Shown here: piece by piece, positions 1 through 12,080 of the stretch
How positions within the stretch are numbered: the first letter of the stretch is position 1
Layout of the letters: each line of letters starts with the position of its first letter
DNA from: Protonemura montana
Taxonomy: Eukaryota; Arthropoda; Insecta; Plecoptera; Nemouridae
Direction of reading: 5' to 3'
Length of the DNA stretch: 64,000 nt
NCBI GenBank assembly: GCA_947568835.1
Contig: OX387607.1
Span: forward strand, 3,844,001 to 3,908,000
Position numbers and translations under genes: made by a program
The notes under the pieces: model-generated
What the model was told of the DNA's origin: nothing
Databases searched by the model: none
Seen by the model: only the letters and a program-made list of their open reading frames with translations

Positions 1-1863
1 TTTGTAAGATGAGACGATATATTCACAAGAGCATCTAAATGTGTACCAATTTCGGAATAGTGCACATAATAAACTATGTGCGATAGCTGTTGTACTTGCT
101 AACTTATATTTCAGTGTACCTACAGGGAATTGATGTCATGGCATTTGAATTGCCATTAAACTATTATGCTGTGATGCCAAATCTAAATGGTTGAAAATAC
201 TACTAGCTTTGTCTAGAAACTACAGCCAATTTTATCACACTTTTGAATGTGCAAAAAGACAAAGGCTCCATCTTTCACGTAAAAAATAAGAGACTTCTAT
301 AAATACATAAATCAACACTTACAGCAAAAAAACTTTTGCCCTTTTCACAGCTGTCACCCTCCATAAGGCAAGAGAAATCAATTACAAAACGTTGGACAAA
401 TTAAGCGATTTTTGTACTAAGCAATAAAAACAGCAGCTTTAACTTTTTTTTTTCAAGATTAGATAAAGTAGGCATGTTGATAGTTTTTAGACTCACTTCT
501 ACTTTATCTAACCTTAGCACTAGTTTTAACAAACACTTTTTGAACTGGGTTGGTTTTGATAAAGTAGGCATGTGTCTAAAAATCTTCCTAATTTAAGTTC
601 CTAAAAATTAATCAAAATTATTGTAAGTTTGACCACATTGCAAGCAATCACACCAACTAATTTTCCTGCGAGAACAACCTTATTCTCACTACCCACCCTA
701 ACACCGTTACCCAAGTTGATTAGCCATCGGGGTGCCTGAACCACCCCTAGGGCCTAATTGCGTATTAGTACCCTGACAATGAGATGCGAATCATGTTGCT
801 AGCAATGAGAAACGATGACACGAGATGATTATGATGACGGTGATGACACCTAATCGAAAACTTAGTCAGTCATCGTGCCGTTTAATCCCCCCACGGGACG
901 TGAGTTTTGATTGGTCTGTGCTAGGCTTAGCTCACTGTTATTGGAATTACAAGCACGACGATGCTACGCCAATTTTGATGAGGTGCTAGGCACTGAGTTA
1001 CCATGTCTCTTGTTAAAATCGCCATTCGAGGCCCACGGGGTGCTCGTTTTAATATGAAACACAGGTGTAATTTAGAAACAGGTTATTTTGTCCTCTTTTC
1101 AAGGATTGCGACTTGAAAAAGAAAAAAGTAATTTCGATGTTTGTTAAACGTGAATGGCCCGCGGGGGTTCAGTTTTCATCAGCATACTTCACTTTCAGGT
1201 ATATGTTTTGCTGCTCATTTGGAATTTTTTCTGATAATTAGAATATTTTTTCGAAACGTAGGCGGTTAAAAATCAAGCAACATCTGTATGGGCTCACGAA
1301 AGATTTGACTAAAGCGAGTCCAACTAAAGGGTTAGTTGTGGAGGTGCCGGATAATTTGATTTTCAATAAGCTTCCCATACATTTCCGGCATCCTTCAATC
1401 GAATTTAATTATTTTGAAAATAAAATCAAAGGCAGCCATATTTTTGAGGAAAATGTTTAGTCATTAACCTTGAAACTAGCTTAAAAAAAAACTATTTAAA
1501 ACTTGGTGCATAAAAACCATTAAAACAAGTTTTACTGAAAATGAAACTTCTTCCCAGTTTGGGTTCGCAATGTTTTGAAACATTTTTTTGTAATTTACAC
1601 AGTGGTAAAAGCTCAAAAGGCACATGAAATAACAGTTATAAAACTTTTATCATTCAAAAGCCATAACAGACAAAGATTTTTAGTCCTCTAGAAAAATTAA
1701 TTTTATTAAAATGTCCAATTATATATGTATATATACTTACATGTGTACCAACCTATTACAAACCCCCCCGTAGATGCAGTGTAGCTTAATTCCGACCACG
1801 CTTTCACAATTGCAGCCGGCCTATAGCATCACTGCATGCTGATTTAATATCAGTCCATTGGCT
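1..1863. other. Non-coding tract with an AAAGTAGG repeat
   Basis: I see no coding sequence here. A 16-nt block, GATAAAGTAGGCATGT, occurs exactly at 462-477 and again at 558-573. A 12-bp perfect inverted partner lies between them (460-471 against 499-510). A more GC-rich patch at about 680-1060 carries CTAATTGCGTATTAG-type homeodomain-like sites and may be a conserved non-coding element, but that is only inference. Confidence 0.5.
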
Positions 1864-1930
1864 ACATTGCCACATTGCCACATTGCCACATTGCCACATT
1901 GCCACACTGTCACATTGTCACATTGCCACC
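1864..1930. repeat. 8-bp minisatellite (CCACATTG)n
   Basis: About eight units of an 8-bp repeat, CCACATTG, run head to tail. The first units are nearly perfect and the last three vary (CCACACTG, TCACATTG). It is followed by a short GC-rich stretch (1930-2050) with CGGTAGCGTACCG, which is near-palindromic. Confidence 0.9.
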
Positions 1931-2505
1931 AGGCAAATTGCAGCTAGCTGCTTAGCACACCGCGTCCCGGTAGCGTACCGGCGTGCGCTGGGGGCAATTT
2001 CCGGTACACCGTAACATAAAGCTAATTGCGGGCTACTTATGGTAATGAGATTAGCACGTGTGTGTGTTTGATAGTTTGTGGTTAAGTGCATCTACTATTG
2101 TTAGGCTAAATTAGTGTTATTTGAGAGTCTGACTGACTTGCTGGCGTTGGAATGCTTGAGGATGAGCGTGGGTTTTATTAGTTTTTTGGATGAACGGGAG
2201 GGGAAATAATGATAGTTTTGCCTGGGAAAGAGGGGTCAAGAATTTAACATTAAAAAAATATATAGTTTCGGGTAATAAAAATTCAAGTTTGAACTAGAGA
2301 ATTTTAGTTTAAGAGTCTGAATTAAATTAAAATAATGTAAATGTAGACTAAAATAAATACTTTTATAATGATCTAAACTAAACTAATAAATAAATGAAAA
2401 TAACGTCAAATAAACAAGACTGAAAGAGGTTAATGCCCCTTACAAAAACTTACAAAAATGTATCCAGCAGGTATTGGAACTGAAGAAATATTGAAAATGT
2501 CAGCT

Positions 2506-2570
2506 GAAACGCACGGCACCTCCATCGATGTGAAAGTAGCATAGGAATTTACTGAAAACCTGACACATTG
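2506..2570. repeat. Interspersed repeat B, copy 1
   Basis: This segment matches 37959-38023. Both contain a GGCACCTCCATCG block and a CCTGACACATTG block, and the spacing between the two blocks is exactly the same (32 nt) in each. Similarity fades on either side. It is an old dispersed repeat, type unknown; no reading frame, tail or target duplication is evident. Confidence 0.6.
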
Positions 2571-2991
2571 CTTTGGTTAATATGCTGCGATTTCTGAACA
2601 AAATGTGTGATCTAAACATGGTTTTTGTTTGTGCTTGGACTATCAACGAATGTCCAACTGTGAATAATTTTTTTCAAGCAGTCTAATTTCGAAGCACTAT
2701 CGCCAAAAAAATCAGCTTGGATCCTTTTTGCAGTTGTGTTGGTACAGTTGTCTTTTAAGCAACCTCTAAAAGCTTAACTAGGAAAATAATATGCGGTAAA
2801 ACTATGAGAAATAATTACCACTCTAAATAATAGATAGAATAGTACCTAGATTACACTTTTAAATTTTAATTTAAAGTGCTTAAGTTTTTGATGCGTTATT
2901 TTTTTACAAATAAACACTAAAATTATGGAAATGTGGATTATAGGTAAAGTGCGACTGCGAGTTTTTTTTAAACGATTTATTTATGAGCTAG

Positions 2992-3260
2992 ATTTTTTGC
3001 TTTGTGGATACATGAGATTTCATCTGAAAGTTTGCCCGAGCTTAATCTGTTTGAATCAACTGAAACAAAATCATTCGTCCAAGATAATTGCTTGAAACAA
3101 GTTTCTCTTTCCAAACTGCCTGGAAAAAATCCTACTCGACGCTGTTTGTTTTACGCAGTGTACCAAGAGAAAAGAAAAATAATTTTTCCACTCGCACGGA
3201 CACGATTTGCCAAGAGAAAATCACCAGAGATAAATAATGCTCATGAAAGTGTGACAAACG
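2992..3260 (+). CDS. Candidate internal exon (weak)
   Basis: An open frame of about 90 codons (ATG-free start region near 2990; TGTGGATACATG near 3004) ends at a textbook splice donor: ACG followed by GTGAGT at 3261-3266. A possible acceptor, CTAG, sits at 2988-2991 just after an in-frame stop. The predicted product is lysine/arginine-rich toward its end and has no domain I recognise. A second open frame (3265-3453) begins just past the donor in another register. Chance is a real alternative, because open frames of this length are expected in 64 kb of random sequence. The donor match is the only added evidence. Confidence 0.18.
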
Positions 3261-3453
3261 GTGAGTGCAAAACGTAGAAATTGAAGGCGCACGCAAATCG
3301 AAAACGTCTGACGTTTCAAATGAACAAATCGACAGGGCGCTAATAAAGTTTGTTTTGAATTTAAAAAATATCGGCCCAGTTTCTAAGATCCCTCACGGAT
3401 CACTGGTCTCGCGTCAAAAACCGACTTATTGCTTTCTCAATAAAACCACCTAA

Positions 3454-5000
3454 ATATCCACCTCGATTTTCCCAAACTTTTTCGCAACGTTTTCCCCCGA
3501 ATGCCAGTCGAATACACAGGGTCACAGTGTGTTTATCTCTCTGGAGACCAGAGTTGACACCCGCCCTGGTATCATACGTCGATTGCTTTTCACTTTCCAG
3601 TGTTTCTATAGATACACAACGCCCCCACCCCACTAGACACATACCACGTGCAACAATTTCGATAATTTCTTCTTATTTTCCAGCTGCGTTCTGCAGAACT
3701 CATGTGAAACCATTCATTCTATTCACTCCGTCTACGACTTCCATCTAATCCACGGCTAAGCTGAAAAAACGCCCGATATTCGTTGTGTCTCGTCACTAAG
3801 CTCTGGTTTGCTATCATCCCCGTAGCGATATCATCTGTGAGCGCTCCAATTATTTAAAATTGACTACTAGGCCAAACCCCACGAATGTAACACTAACCGT
3901 TATCTTTTATCACGTGATTCGGTCTTGCGAGCACAGATTTGTACAGGGCGAACCCAATCGAGTACCTATTGCTGGAAGGTAGATTTTTATCCCCCCTAGT
4001 AAAGGTTTAAATTTAGAATAATGTGAAAAAAAATCGTAAAGCACATTTTATTCCCGATGGCCGATGGTGATATTTTTCTCGTGATCGCCGGGACCCAGTT
4101 TTTATCGATTTTCCACTTGGGTCTTGCGGAAAATCTAGCTCTCTCTTACTAGGAAACTGCACGAGACGTGTGTTGGAAAAGTCGACAAAGTTTTAATCGA
4201 TCAGTGCGCTGAGAGGGATGGGGGGAGGGGGGACAACGACGGCTCTGCCCGCGTGTTTTTATCCCGTACGCTGTATTTTTATTCTGACAGTGTCGGCGAC
4301 AAAACTTTTCCTCTGCGTTTTTCATGTCGCCCTCCTGCGGGTCGCCCCCGAGAGCGTGAAGGCCGGAGAGGAGGAAAGCTATAGATTTTTTTTTTTTTTG
4401 CTTGGCCAAGTAAAGAAATGCTGCGATCAAATTTGTCAGCCCGGAATTTGCCCGCAAATAAATGCGATCGTTGCTTTTATATCATGGATACGCATTTGTT
4501 CAACAGTCAAAATGGCCGTGCACAAACTGATCTTGAAAATAAAATGTGTGATAATTTACCTCTGAGCTGGCGAGAGTTGTATTTCTAAACGTTCGTGTCA
4601 TCGGCCATATTGATTAGTTTTTTCATAGATATCTGTTATGCTTATTGATATATGCTTTCATTACTGGGAAATACTAATGATATACGATTCAAAATTATGA
4701 ACTTCATGCATATAGAAATGCTTTATCACAAAGGGTTGAATCTAACCTAACTTTACAGAGATTTTAGCTAACTCCGAAGATCACAACAAAGATAACCCGA
4801 TTTCGACCAAAACTAATCCAAGCGTGCGACCACACGGCAAATCCATAAAAGAAAACGTGCAGGTCAAAGCATTTCCTTGGTCTACGCAGATCGTGGAAAC
4901 GCGATCATCTGATGATCGAGTGCAACGGGTAAACATGGGTAATCATTTCACCAGTCCGTCGTACGCCTCGCTGCCCTCGTGTCAAAGCTTCATACTCGAG
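3454..5000. other. Non-coding; GC-rich patch at 4200-4400
   Basis: I find no convincing gene. A GC-rich patch at about 4210-4370 supports overlapping open frames on both strands, which is typical of GC-rich chance ORFs. There is a T-run of 14 at about 4386-4399. Confidence 0.5.
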
Positions 5001-5049
5001 CGACGTCGCGGCGTCGGCGTCGTATGTGTGTGTGTGTGTGTGTGTGTGT
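5001..5049. repeat. GCGTCG cluster followed by (GT)n
   Basis: CGACGTCGCGGCGTCGGCGT (CpG-dense, with repeated GCGTCG) at 5001-5022 abuts a dinucleotide (GT)n run at 5025-5049. The same pairing, in the reverse order, recurs at 42719-42770. Confidence 0.85.
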
Positions 5050-8000
5050 AATAGTTTATTGGGCGTCGTGACGTCGTTTCGTGGTCCAGTGCACTTAACA
5101 TGACGTCGCAGCGCTCGCTGCAGGACTTTTTGGTACAAATCTTGGGGTTGAAGAATTAGAAGAATATCGGTCAGATTCGGTCTGTAGTTTTTGTATGTGA
5201 AAAATGGGTGTTCTATGTTGGTGAATTCGTGGTTTTAATCCCGTTGTAATGATTTTTTGGTTGGAAAATTTATTCCCTGGGGAAATTAACACAATTCAAG
5301 GATTTGTGATTTTTTAGGTTTTCACAGCGCGTTATTGAAAAGTCCATTTCTATTTGACACATATTTATTGTGAAAGGAACCATGACTTATGCATTGCACC
5401 TTTGAATTTGTTTTTTAGAAAATCCGTTGCTTGACACGAGGGGTAGGCAGACCAACTCCAAACAATACGCGTCTAAATTTTGAACTCAAAGTGCTTTTTC
5501 TTGTCAAAATATCGCCTATGGACATTTACTACGGTATATATTTTTTTTGATATCGGTACCGGTCGCGCTCATAATCGATATCGTGATGAAACGGACAGTG
5601 GGTCAGCTGGTTTATCGTTTTAATTCGAATATAATTACATTAACCATGCATTGCTTTGATGTCGAGCATTTCATTTACAGCTAATTGCAAATTGGAAAAA
5701 CGAAACAAAAAATAGCATGTTTTTTTTCTGAATTTCTTTGGCACGCAACAGAGCATGATAGGAACGCGAAACATTTTTAATTCCAGCCACTGACTCATTG
5801 TACCTTCAAGGGATGTACTTCAAAGCTTCAAATAAAAACCACAAAAAAAAAACACATACAGTTCAACTTTTGAACTGTACAGCAAAAAAAAAAAAACGGA
5901 ACTTATATCAACAACAAACATATTAATATTAATCAGCATTACGTCGGTCGATTCGAGGGGAAAAATACTCTAGAAGTACTCGACAAACATTTCTACCTTG
6001 GCACAAAGTGAGTGTGCAAATATGACTGGGTCAGGGAGTCGGTGGCATTAGCTGGAACATCAGTGACGTGTGACATATTACTTACAAGGGCTTCCTAGGC
6101 TATCCAACCCACCCAACCCCTCGGGGGTTCCACCCTATCGGTCAACCCCTACTAACCCCAGCTCGGGCTTCGTTAAAAATATTACACCAACCTTGGTCAG
6201 AAATAGTCATCCCATTTTTTTTTTTGCACTTGTATATATTTACCAAATGGTATTTCGTTTTTTTTTTCTGTAAATTAACAAACCCTAAAGCGATCGGTGT
6301 CTGTTGAAAGGTGTCCTCAAACAAAACGAAACTGTCGGCTACGTTTGGGGGATATTACTGTCGGTGTTATTTTTGTCTTTTCAAACAAACAAACGAAAAC
6401 AAAAAATCTGGTGTCACATGTCTCGTTTCTGTAATGTGTATACCACAAATGTCACCTCATATTCGGTTCGCTCGATGATTTTAACTATTTCAGGACAATG
6501 AGTTTCAATGTCGCTTTTGTTTCTATATAACACCATATTATAAAGCACGTTTTTAGCATGATTGATCTTGATTTCTCCATTCTTTTATCAAGATAGAATC
6601 ATAGCGTTCCCGCGTACAACACGTTCATGTGTGTAATTAGGTGTGTACCAAACCGAGTGGAAGTTTTAACATTTATTTTTAAAACCAAGAAAAAAAATCC
6701 TGTGTTATCGGCTTGGTGGGTGCGTTTTTAGATATTTAACGATCGCGAGGATAGCGGGTCATCCATTATGTTGCTCTGTCTTTCTCTCATTCTCTGTCCC
6801 TCCTTCTCTTTCTCTCATTCCAGGCGTTTTTTTTTTTCTAAAGAGGAAAAGCCAAGTCTAGAGTTTTCCAGTTGTGCGCGATAGATGGCGGGAAAAGTGC
6901 GAAAATGCACGTAGTTGGTACACATTGCGCTAGTGAAAGAAATGACTGTGGCCAAAATAAAGCAAAGCAGTTGACTGCTTTCTCGGCGCTCGCATATACA
7001 TGCTCGGGGGCTCCGTGAAATTACTTTAGGATTGATTTGAATAAACTCAAGAATCTACGAATCGCTTTATTTTAAGTTTTTGAAAGTGAGTTTCTTGTGA
7101 AATTTAAAGTACAAGTTGGGCTAACGATCTTTTAACTTACAGGTTAATGTTTCATGATCGTGAGAAGATTATGATCCGTTTCAACTTTCTTAAAGCGAAA
7201 ATTTGAATTTTACTGTCTTAAATTACGCCCAAGCTAAAAGGAAATGGATCGGGCTAGGTTTAAGCACAGTATGAGCATTTTATTTAAGGTTAAACTTCCT
7301 TTTTTAGGAATAAATTGTGCTCGAATGATTTTGCAACAAAAAAAAAAACGAAGTAATCTCGTTTACAATATTTGTATACTTGAAAAATCCACAGAACATA
7401 ATAATATAACAAAAGAATGGCCCGGGCTGAAATTCGTAAAGTACTGGAGTCAATATTATCTCGCGAATTCCATTATGGCAAGAATATTGAAAAATGGTAT
7501 GAATAGAAAAATATAGGCTACGATGGTTGTTCATCCGTTGATGCACGATAATCTGAAACCTCGCGATGCATGGCAATTACCAAGGTACATTTTCTTTGCG
7601 AGATTTTCCAGGATTTTCCAGCAAAAATCTTGCCCGTTTTTTCCACGCTTGGTTATGACCACCGTAACCCCGCAGTTCTTTCCATCTGATAAGAAATAAC
7701 TGAACTATACGTCTCGCCACAAAGTAAAGTTGTTTGACAAACAACTCTGTATTCTACACATTACTTCGCTAAAAGTAATAAATTCCTCTTTAGCCATAAA
7801 TAAGTTATTCTTTCGGAATGTACCGGCGAAAAACTGTATTAGTATTAAGTGGTATAGTCCTGGGAAATTTTCATCAAAACTTGCGCTGAAGACTTGATAA
7901 CAACACAACATTTTTTGAAAGCCTTTTCATTTCGGATCTCTGATAAAATACTCGAAAAGACAAACACAACTTTTTTGCTGTAACTTTTCAATAACGTAGT

Positions 8001-8964
8001 GTGCGGTTTTTTTTAGAAAATTTCCGAGCAGTTTTCCCGTTTTTGTTTTCATTGAGTTTAACTTCAAGAAAACAAATATGGTCTACCATTTTATAACCAT
8101 ATCGCCTTCGGTATTTACACAAATGGGCGCTTTTATCTGGAAACAACCACCACACGCATGTGCGTATCAATATCATGAAACAATTGTGCGTACAACATGT
8201 TTCAAGTGCTGAGTACTGATAACTAATTGCGCTAGAATTATCTGCCTAGACCATCTAGAAAGCGATACCGCCTCTGCGCCTCTGAATATTTCATATCAAC
8301 ATTTTCAGATAAAATATTTTCAATATAAAAAGATAATAACAGTAACCAAAAACCCAGCGTTACATACCAAGCTTTTTTGTAAAATACGCATCAAAATTTA
8401 AAGCTTAAAAATCAGCTTTACTAATCGCCTTTCTTGTTTCCGGCGTTTGTTTTAGCAGAAATATGAATCTTTCGAATTTTTTCAAAACTTCCGTAGAAAA
8501 CAACCACAGATCATTAATTTCAGTTTAAAGTAAGACATAAAAACAGTGCTTTAGTTTTTTTCAAGATTGTGCTTAACTCAAACTTGGCTCCACCACGTAC
8601 ACAGGAAATAGATGGAAAGCTTTTTCAAAAAAATCCCAAAACAACTATTGAAAAATGCGTTTGTTAATGCTTGGTAAAATCTAATTCATTTTCCTGTACC
8701 TAATCACTGTCGGAAAAATGAAGTGTACATTCTTAAAATTCCAAGACATACTCTTAAAGAGATAAAAAATTTTCTTAACTAATGCTAAGATAAGATTTAG
8801 TAGAAATTTCAAGTCTAAAATAAAACCGTAATACCAATCAATATTCCCATATAAATCAACTAGACTCGGGAACAATACGGCATTCTCAGGCCACCGTACA
8901 CTTTGAGTGCCCTCATCAATCTGAACTCGGCACCTCCACCAACCTCTCAACAGCAGCTCGAACA
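5050..8964. other. Non-coding AT-rich tract
   Basis: No supported gene. The longest open frames are under 95 codons and look like chance. Pyrimidine runs occur at 6775-6835 (TCTCTCATTCTCT-type) and poly-A at 5881-5896. Confidence 0.5.
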
Positions 8965-9087
8965 CCCCCCCCCCCCCCCCCCCCCCCCTCCGCCATGGTG
9001 CACTGACCACGCAGTCATTCATTTGGCATTAATGATTAGTTATCCATCAACACCAGTGTGTGGAAATGGTTAGGGGGGGGGGGGGGG
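8965..9087. repeat. Poly-C (24) and poly-G (15) pair
   Basis: An uninterrupted run of 24 C (8965-8988) is followed 84 bases later by an uninterrupted run of 15 G (9073-9087). The two are complementary and could pair as a hairpin with an 84-base loop, or each strand could form G-quadruplex or i-motif structures. The exact lengths could be affected by sequencing error in homopolymers. Confidence 0.9.
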
Positions 9088-9621
9088 CGGGCAGAGGGGC
9101 CGGCGATAAAAACAGCTCAAAACCGACCCTACGCACTGTCCATTGTCCACACCTCGTTCACACGACGCGTCTACCTTGAACACGCAAAATGCGTACACGC
9201 ACGTACAATAAATAAATATCTCGAATGCCGAATGAAATATCATCTGCGTTTTTTGATTCGATGTGTTCGTATATGTGGTTTTTTATTTGCGAGTTTGTCT
9301 CCGCACGTCAAATGCAGAGACCGCTCGCACTCGACGTTGTGTATGGGAATTCAATAGATTTTGCATACATTTTGTGCTCGCCATAAACTTTTGTGTCGCA
9401 AATATATCGCGGATCTATAACTTAGCAATACTTTTGTTGTCGTTTTTTCGAGCGAAAATTCTCCTTTTTTTTATTATTATTTTTTTTGTAGTCCATCGCG
9501 GCTAAAGCAAATCCCGGCTCATGCCTCCTGTTCTCTGTATTTTCCGACAGAGGCGCCACCGGTCGTTTTTGAGTGACAGATGGGCCAACTTTAATTGAAA
9601 AAAGACACTAAAATATTTTTG
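9088..9621. other. Non-coding
   Basis: Overlapping plus-strand frames of 80-99 codons occur here without recognisable domains, and one starts inside the poly-G run. I treat them as chance. Confidence 0.45.
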
Positions 9622-9690
9622 CTTTTAGACTCGTGTCTACTTTATAGAACCGTAGCACAAGTTTTGACAAAGTTGACTAGTTTTGATAAA
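9622..9690. repeat. Interspersed repeat A, diverged copy
   Basis: Aligns with 485-570 over about 70 bases: TTTTAGACTC...TCTACTTTAT..AACC.TAGCAC.AGTTTT.ACAAA is shared in the same order. It is an old dispersed repeat of unknown type. A shorter related block (TTTTTAGACTCATGCCT) is at about 34837-34853. Confidence 0.55.
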
Positions 9691-9767
9691 AATATAAGTT
9701 TTTTAATTATTGACCTTGATTATTTTAGTTAGATGCGTTTAGGATTCAGAATTAATTGTGGTTTCTT

Positions 9768-10145
9768 TGTTATTATTTATTTTTTATTTATTATTTTATT
9801 ATTTTATTTACCCAGCTTTGGTAGTTTTTACATTGCCGGTGGCTGAGGTAGTTTACAGAGTTTTCATAATTTATGTTCAAAATGGAATTCCAGATGAAAT
9901 GACGTGATGTGATACTAGATGAAGCGAACAATATAATGTATAGAATAGAATGAAATGAATGAATGGAATGAACAATTAGACAATAAATATAAGTCAAGGG
10001 TTGAACTCCAGCGACTGTACATCTCCGAGGACGTTTATGTCTTCAACGGAGAGCTGGTTCCAAGTCCGGATGGCTCGCCCAAGGAAAGAGTCACGCCCAA
10101 TGTCCGTGTTGGAAAATTGTCAGGACTGCTTTAACCCCTGATAAA
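9768..10145 (-). mobile_element. 3' end of a non-LTR retrotransposon
   Basis: Read on the minus strand, 10119 down to 9997 encodes the C-terminal tail typical of LINE ORF2 (endonuclease-reverse transcriptase) proteins of the Jockey/CR1/L2 type. The diagnostic piece reads RDSFLGRAIRTWNQLS, i.e. the R-x-SF-x-x-R-x-I-x-x-WN-x-L motif that ends many of these polyproteins. The frame stops at TGA (9994-9996). About 180 bases of 3' UTR follow, then AAGCTGGGTAAATAAAATAA and an AT-rich tail (9769-9810), which is how such elements terminate. An in-frame TGA at 10120-10122 and loss of recognisable sequence beyond about 10145 show that the copy is 5'-truncated and dead. The clade is not certain from so little protein. 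Confidence 0.75.
9929..9976. repeat. Degenerate (GAATG/AATGA)n
   Basis: A run of GAATAGAATGAAATGAATGAATGG-like short units lies within the 3' UTR of the non-LTR relic. It probably arose as a simple repeat after or within the element. Confidence 0.7.
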
Positions 10146-10507
10146 GTAAGAAATAGATACAAGTTAAGAAACTTTGGGAAATTCAGTTGTTCTTTACGTT
10201 CAAAACCCCTGTTTAAGAGGTTTTTGTCAAAACTAAAACATCTTGTTTGTCTTCTTGTTTTCTTGTCATTATTTTTCGAGCTATTATCAGCATTTATTCG
10301 AGCAACTTTAGTAATCTTGAAAATTCTTTTGCAAATATTTTTACATTCAATAAGTTTTACAAAATCCCGCCTCTGAACTCAAAACCGAATTTAAATTTAT
10401 GAAAAAGTACCAATGCTGAAAAGCATACCTCAAGCTGATATTTCCTTGCAAGATTGTACCCTAGAATCGTATCGACATTTTATTAATTGGCATTTATCAC
10501 TGCTAAC

Positions 10508-10578
10508 GTAAAGCGAGGTGATTCGAATCCATCGACTCAAAGCAATGCCTTTTCCACAGCTGCCTTTTCAATTAACAC
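10508..10578 (-). pseudogene. tRNA-like relic
   Basis: On the minus strand a B-box-like GGATTCGAATC is preceded by a stem-loop resembling an anticodon arm (CATTG/CGATG stem, eight-base loop) and, farther upstream, CAGCTGTGG, which resembles an A box. The acceptor and T stems do not close well. It is best read as a decayed tRNA-derived SINE head, not a functional tRNA gene. Confidence 0.3.
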
Positions 10579-11699
10579 CAAGCAAGACGACGCGCCGGCA
10601 GCGTCGTACTAACCTTAATGTACTGCGTAAACATATCTCGTGAGCATCAAAGAGTTGAATTGCGTTGCGTTTGCGTTGCTTGTACAACGTGCAAGGTGCG
10701 TGTGCGTGTGCGTGGCAATGTGTACAGGGTAGCCATGGGAAATGGCAAAGGGAAAGTTGGTCGCTCTAGTGCGCTGTCAGGGTTTGTTCGCCAGGGTTTC
10801 CGTTTTGGGTTTTCGTGGAATGGATGTGGGGTTTTGGGGTTGCTAGAGAAATGATTATGGGTGGTAAAGAAGTAGGGATTGCAATATTATAGAGATGCTT
10901 TATGCTGTATGTGGTTTGTTTGTTGTTTGGTTAAGGCCCAAGGTTTTCGCAAAAATTTAGTAAGGTTAGGTATTAAATATATTCCTTCGTTGGGCATAGT
11001 TATTGATGTAATTTGAAGGGCGTGTTTTTGATCGCTCTGCTTAATGTACACTTCTCTTTTTGGCATTCTTGTAATTTTCTGGATTGTTCTAGTGCGCGTG
11101 TTTTAATAATACTGGAGAGTAAAAATTGCGAGCTTACATTTACTTTTAAATAAATTGTCTCTACGTCGTGGAACGAGCAATGTAAAATCTTTATGAAGTG
11201 CTCTTATTGGATTCATCGTTATTATAGCCCGACGAAAATTTATTAAATTTTTCTGCTACCCTTTCTCTGCTATCCGACGCCGAGTGCTTTGTTTTTCAAG
11301 TATCCCATCCTAGACTTAACAACTCGACGAGATTGGTAAGTATTTAGATTTATACAAAACATCTTTTCAAAACATGGGTGCAGAAATTTTAATGAAGTAG
11401 TCTGTTTTTTCAAGCAAGGTTCCTAGTATAAGTACTAGTTTCTTTACCATAGTGTAAGCTCGAATCTGATAGCAAATAGGAAAGATTCGAGCGAATAGGG
11501 AAATAGATTGGGTGTTTTTGAAATTTTTTTTTTTTTACGGAATGAGCTTTTTCAATCGGTAAAGTAATACGGAAGATACTTAAATTCATTACACTCCAGA
11601 GTAACGACACCATCACCCGAAACAATTACAAAATATCACAACTAACCCTTCAAGTCACAATGCGCTGACGTCACAACTTTCAAAAATTACCGCATCACC
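10579..11699. other. Non-coding
   Basis: No supported gene. A G/T-rich frame at 10618-10854 has a low-complexity CVCVACTTCKVRVRVRG-like translation from GTGCGT repeats and is not credible as a protein. Confidence 0.5.
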
Positions 11700-12080
11700 C
11701 GTTTCTGACATCGTACAGTGCTGCTAAAAACCGTTACGAGTCAGCGCCATCCAGAGCGTTTCCCCCGTCCTCCGCGTGGCCGTGCAAACAAGCCGCCGCA
11801 TCCTAGACAACAGCCAGCTCACTCTGGTGGCCGGACGATCGATAGCCGATACTTCATTAAACTTGTGGTAGCTACTTGAGTCAGTCGATACGGCAAAGCC
11901 GACCCTCTGAGCGCGATACGGGGGCCACGGTAGTGCCCTGGGTCGCCCAGCCAAATTAACATTGTCTCCCGTGGGATGATGTCCCCGTTCAGCCTGGATC
12001 GACCTAGCGAATTGGGATCCTGTTTAGGGTGGCCGGACGAGATCGGGAGACAGCGGTTAGAGAAGGTTGAAAGGATGACG
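11700..12080. other. GC-rich, CpG-bearing island
   Basis: About 380 bases are clearly richer in G+C and CpG than the flanks. Short open frames exist on both strands (plus about 11740-11860; minus 11724-11954; a 56-codon plus frame starting with ATG near 11979). None shows a recognisable domain. It may be an exon or promoter of an unrecognised gene, or a conserved regulatory block. Sequence alone does not decide. Confidence 0.35.

Noticed and set aside
1864..1930. CRISPR-like array
   Set aside because: Eight-base units without spacers; a eukaryotic minisatellite.
10618..10854. 78-codon plus frame
   Set aside because: Cysteine/valine/arginine repeats come from GTGCGT-type simple sequence.
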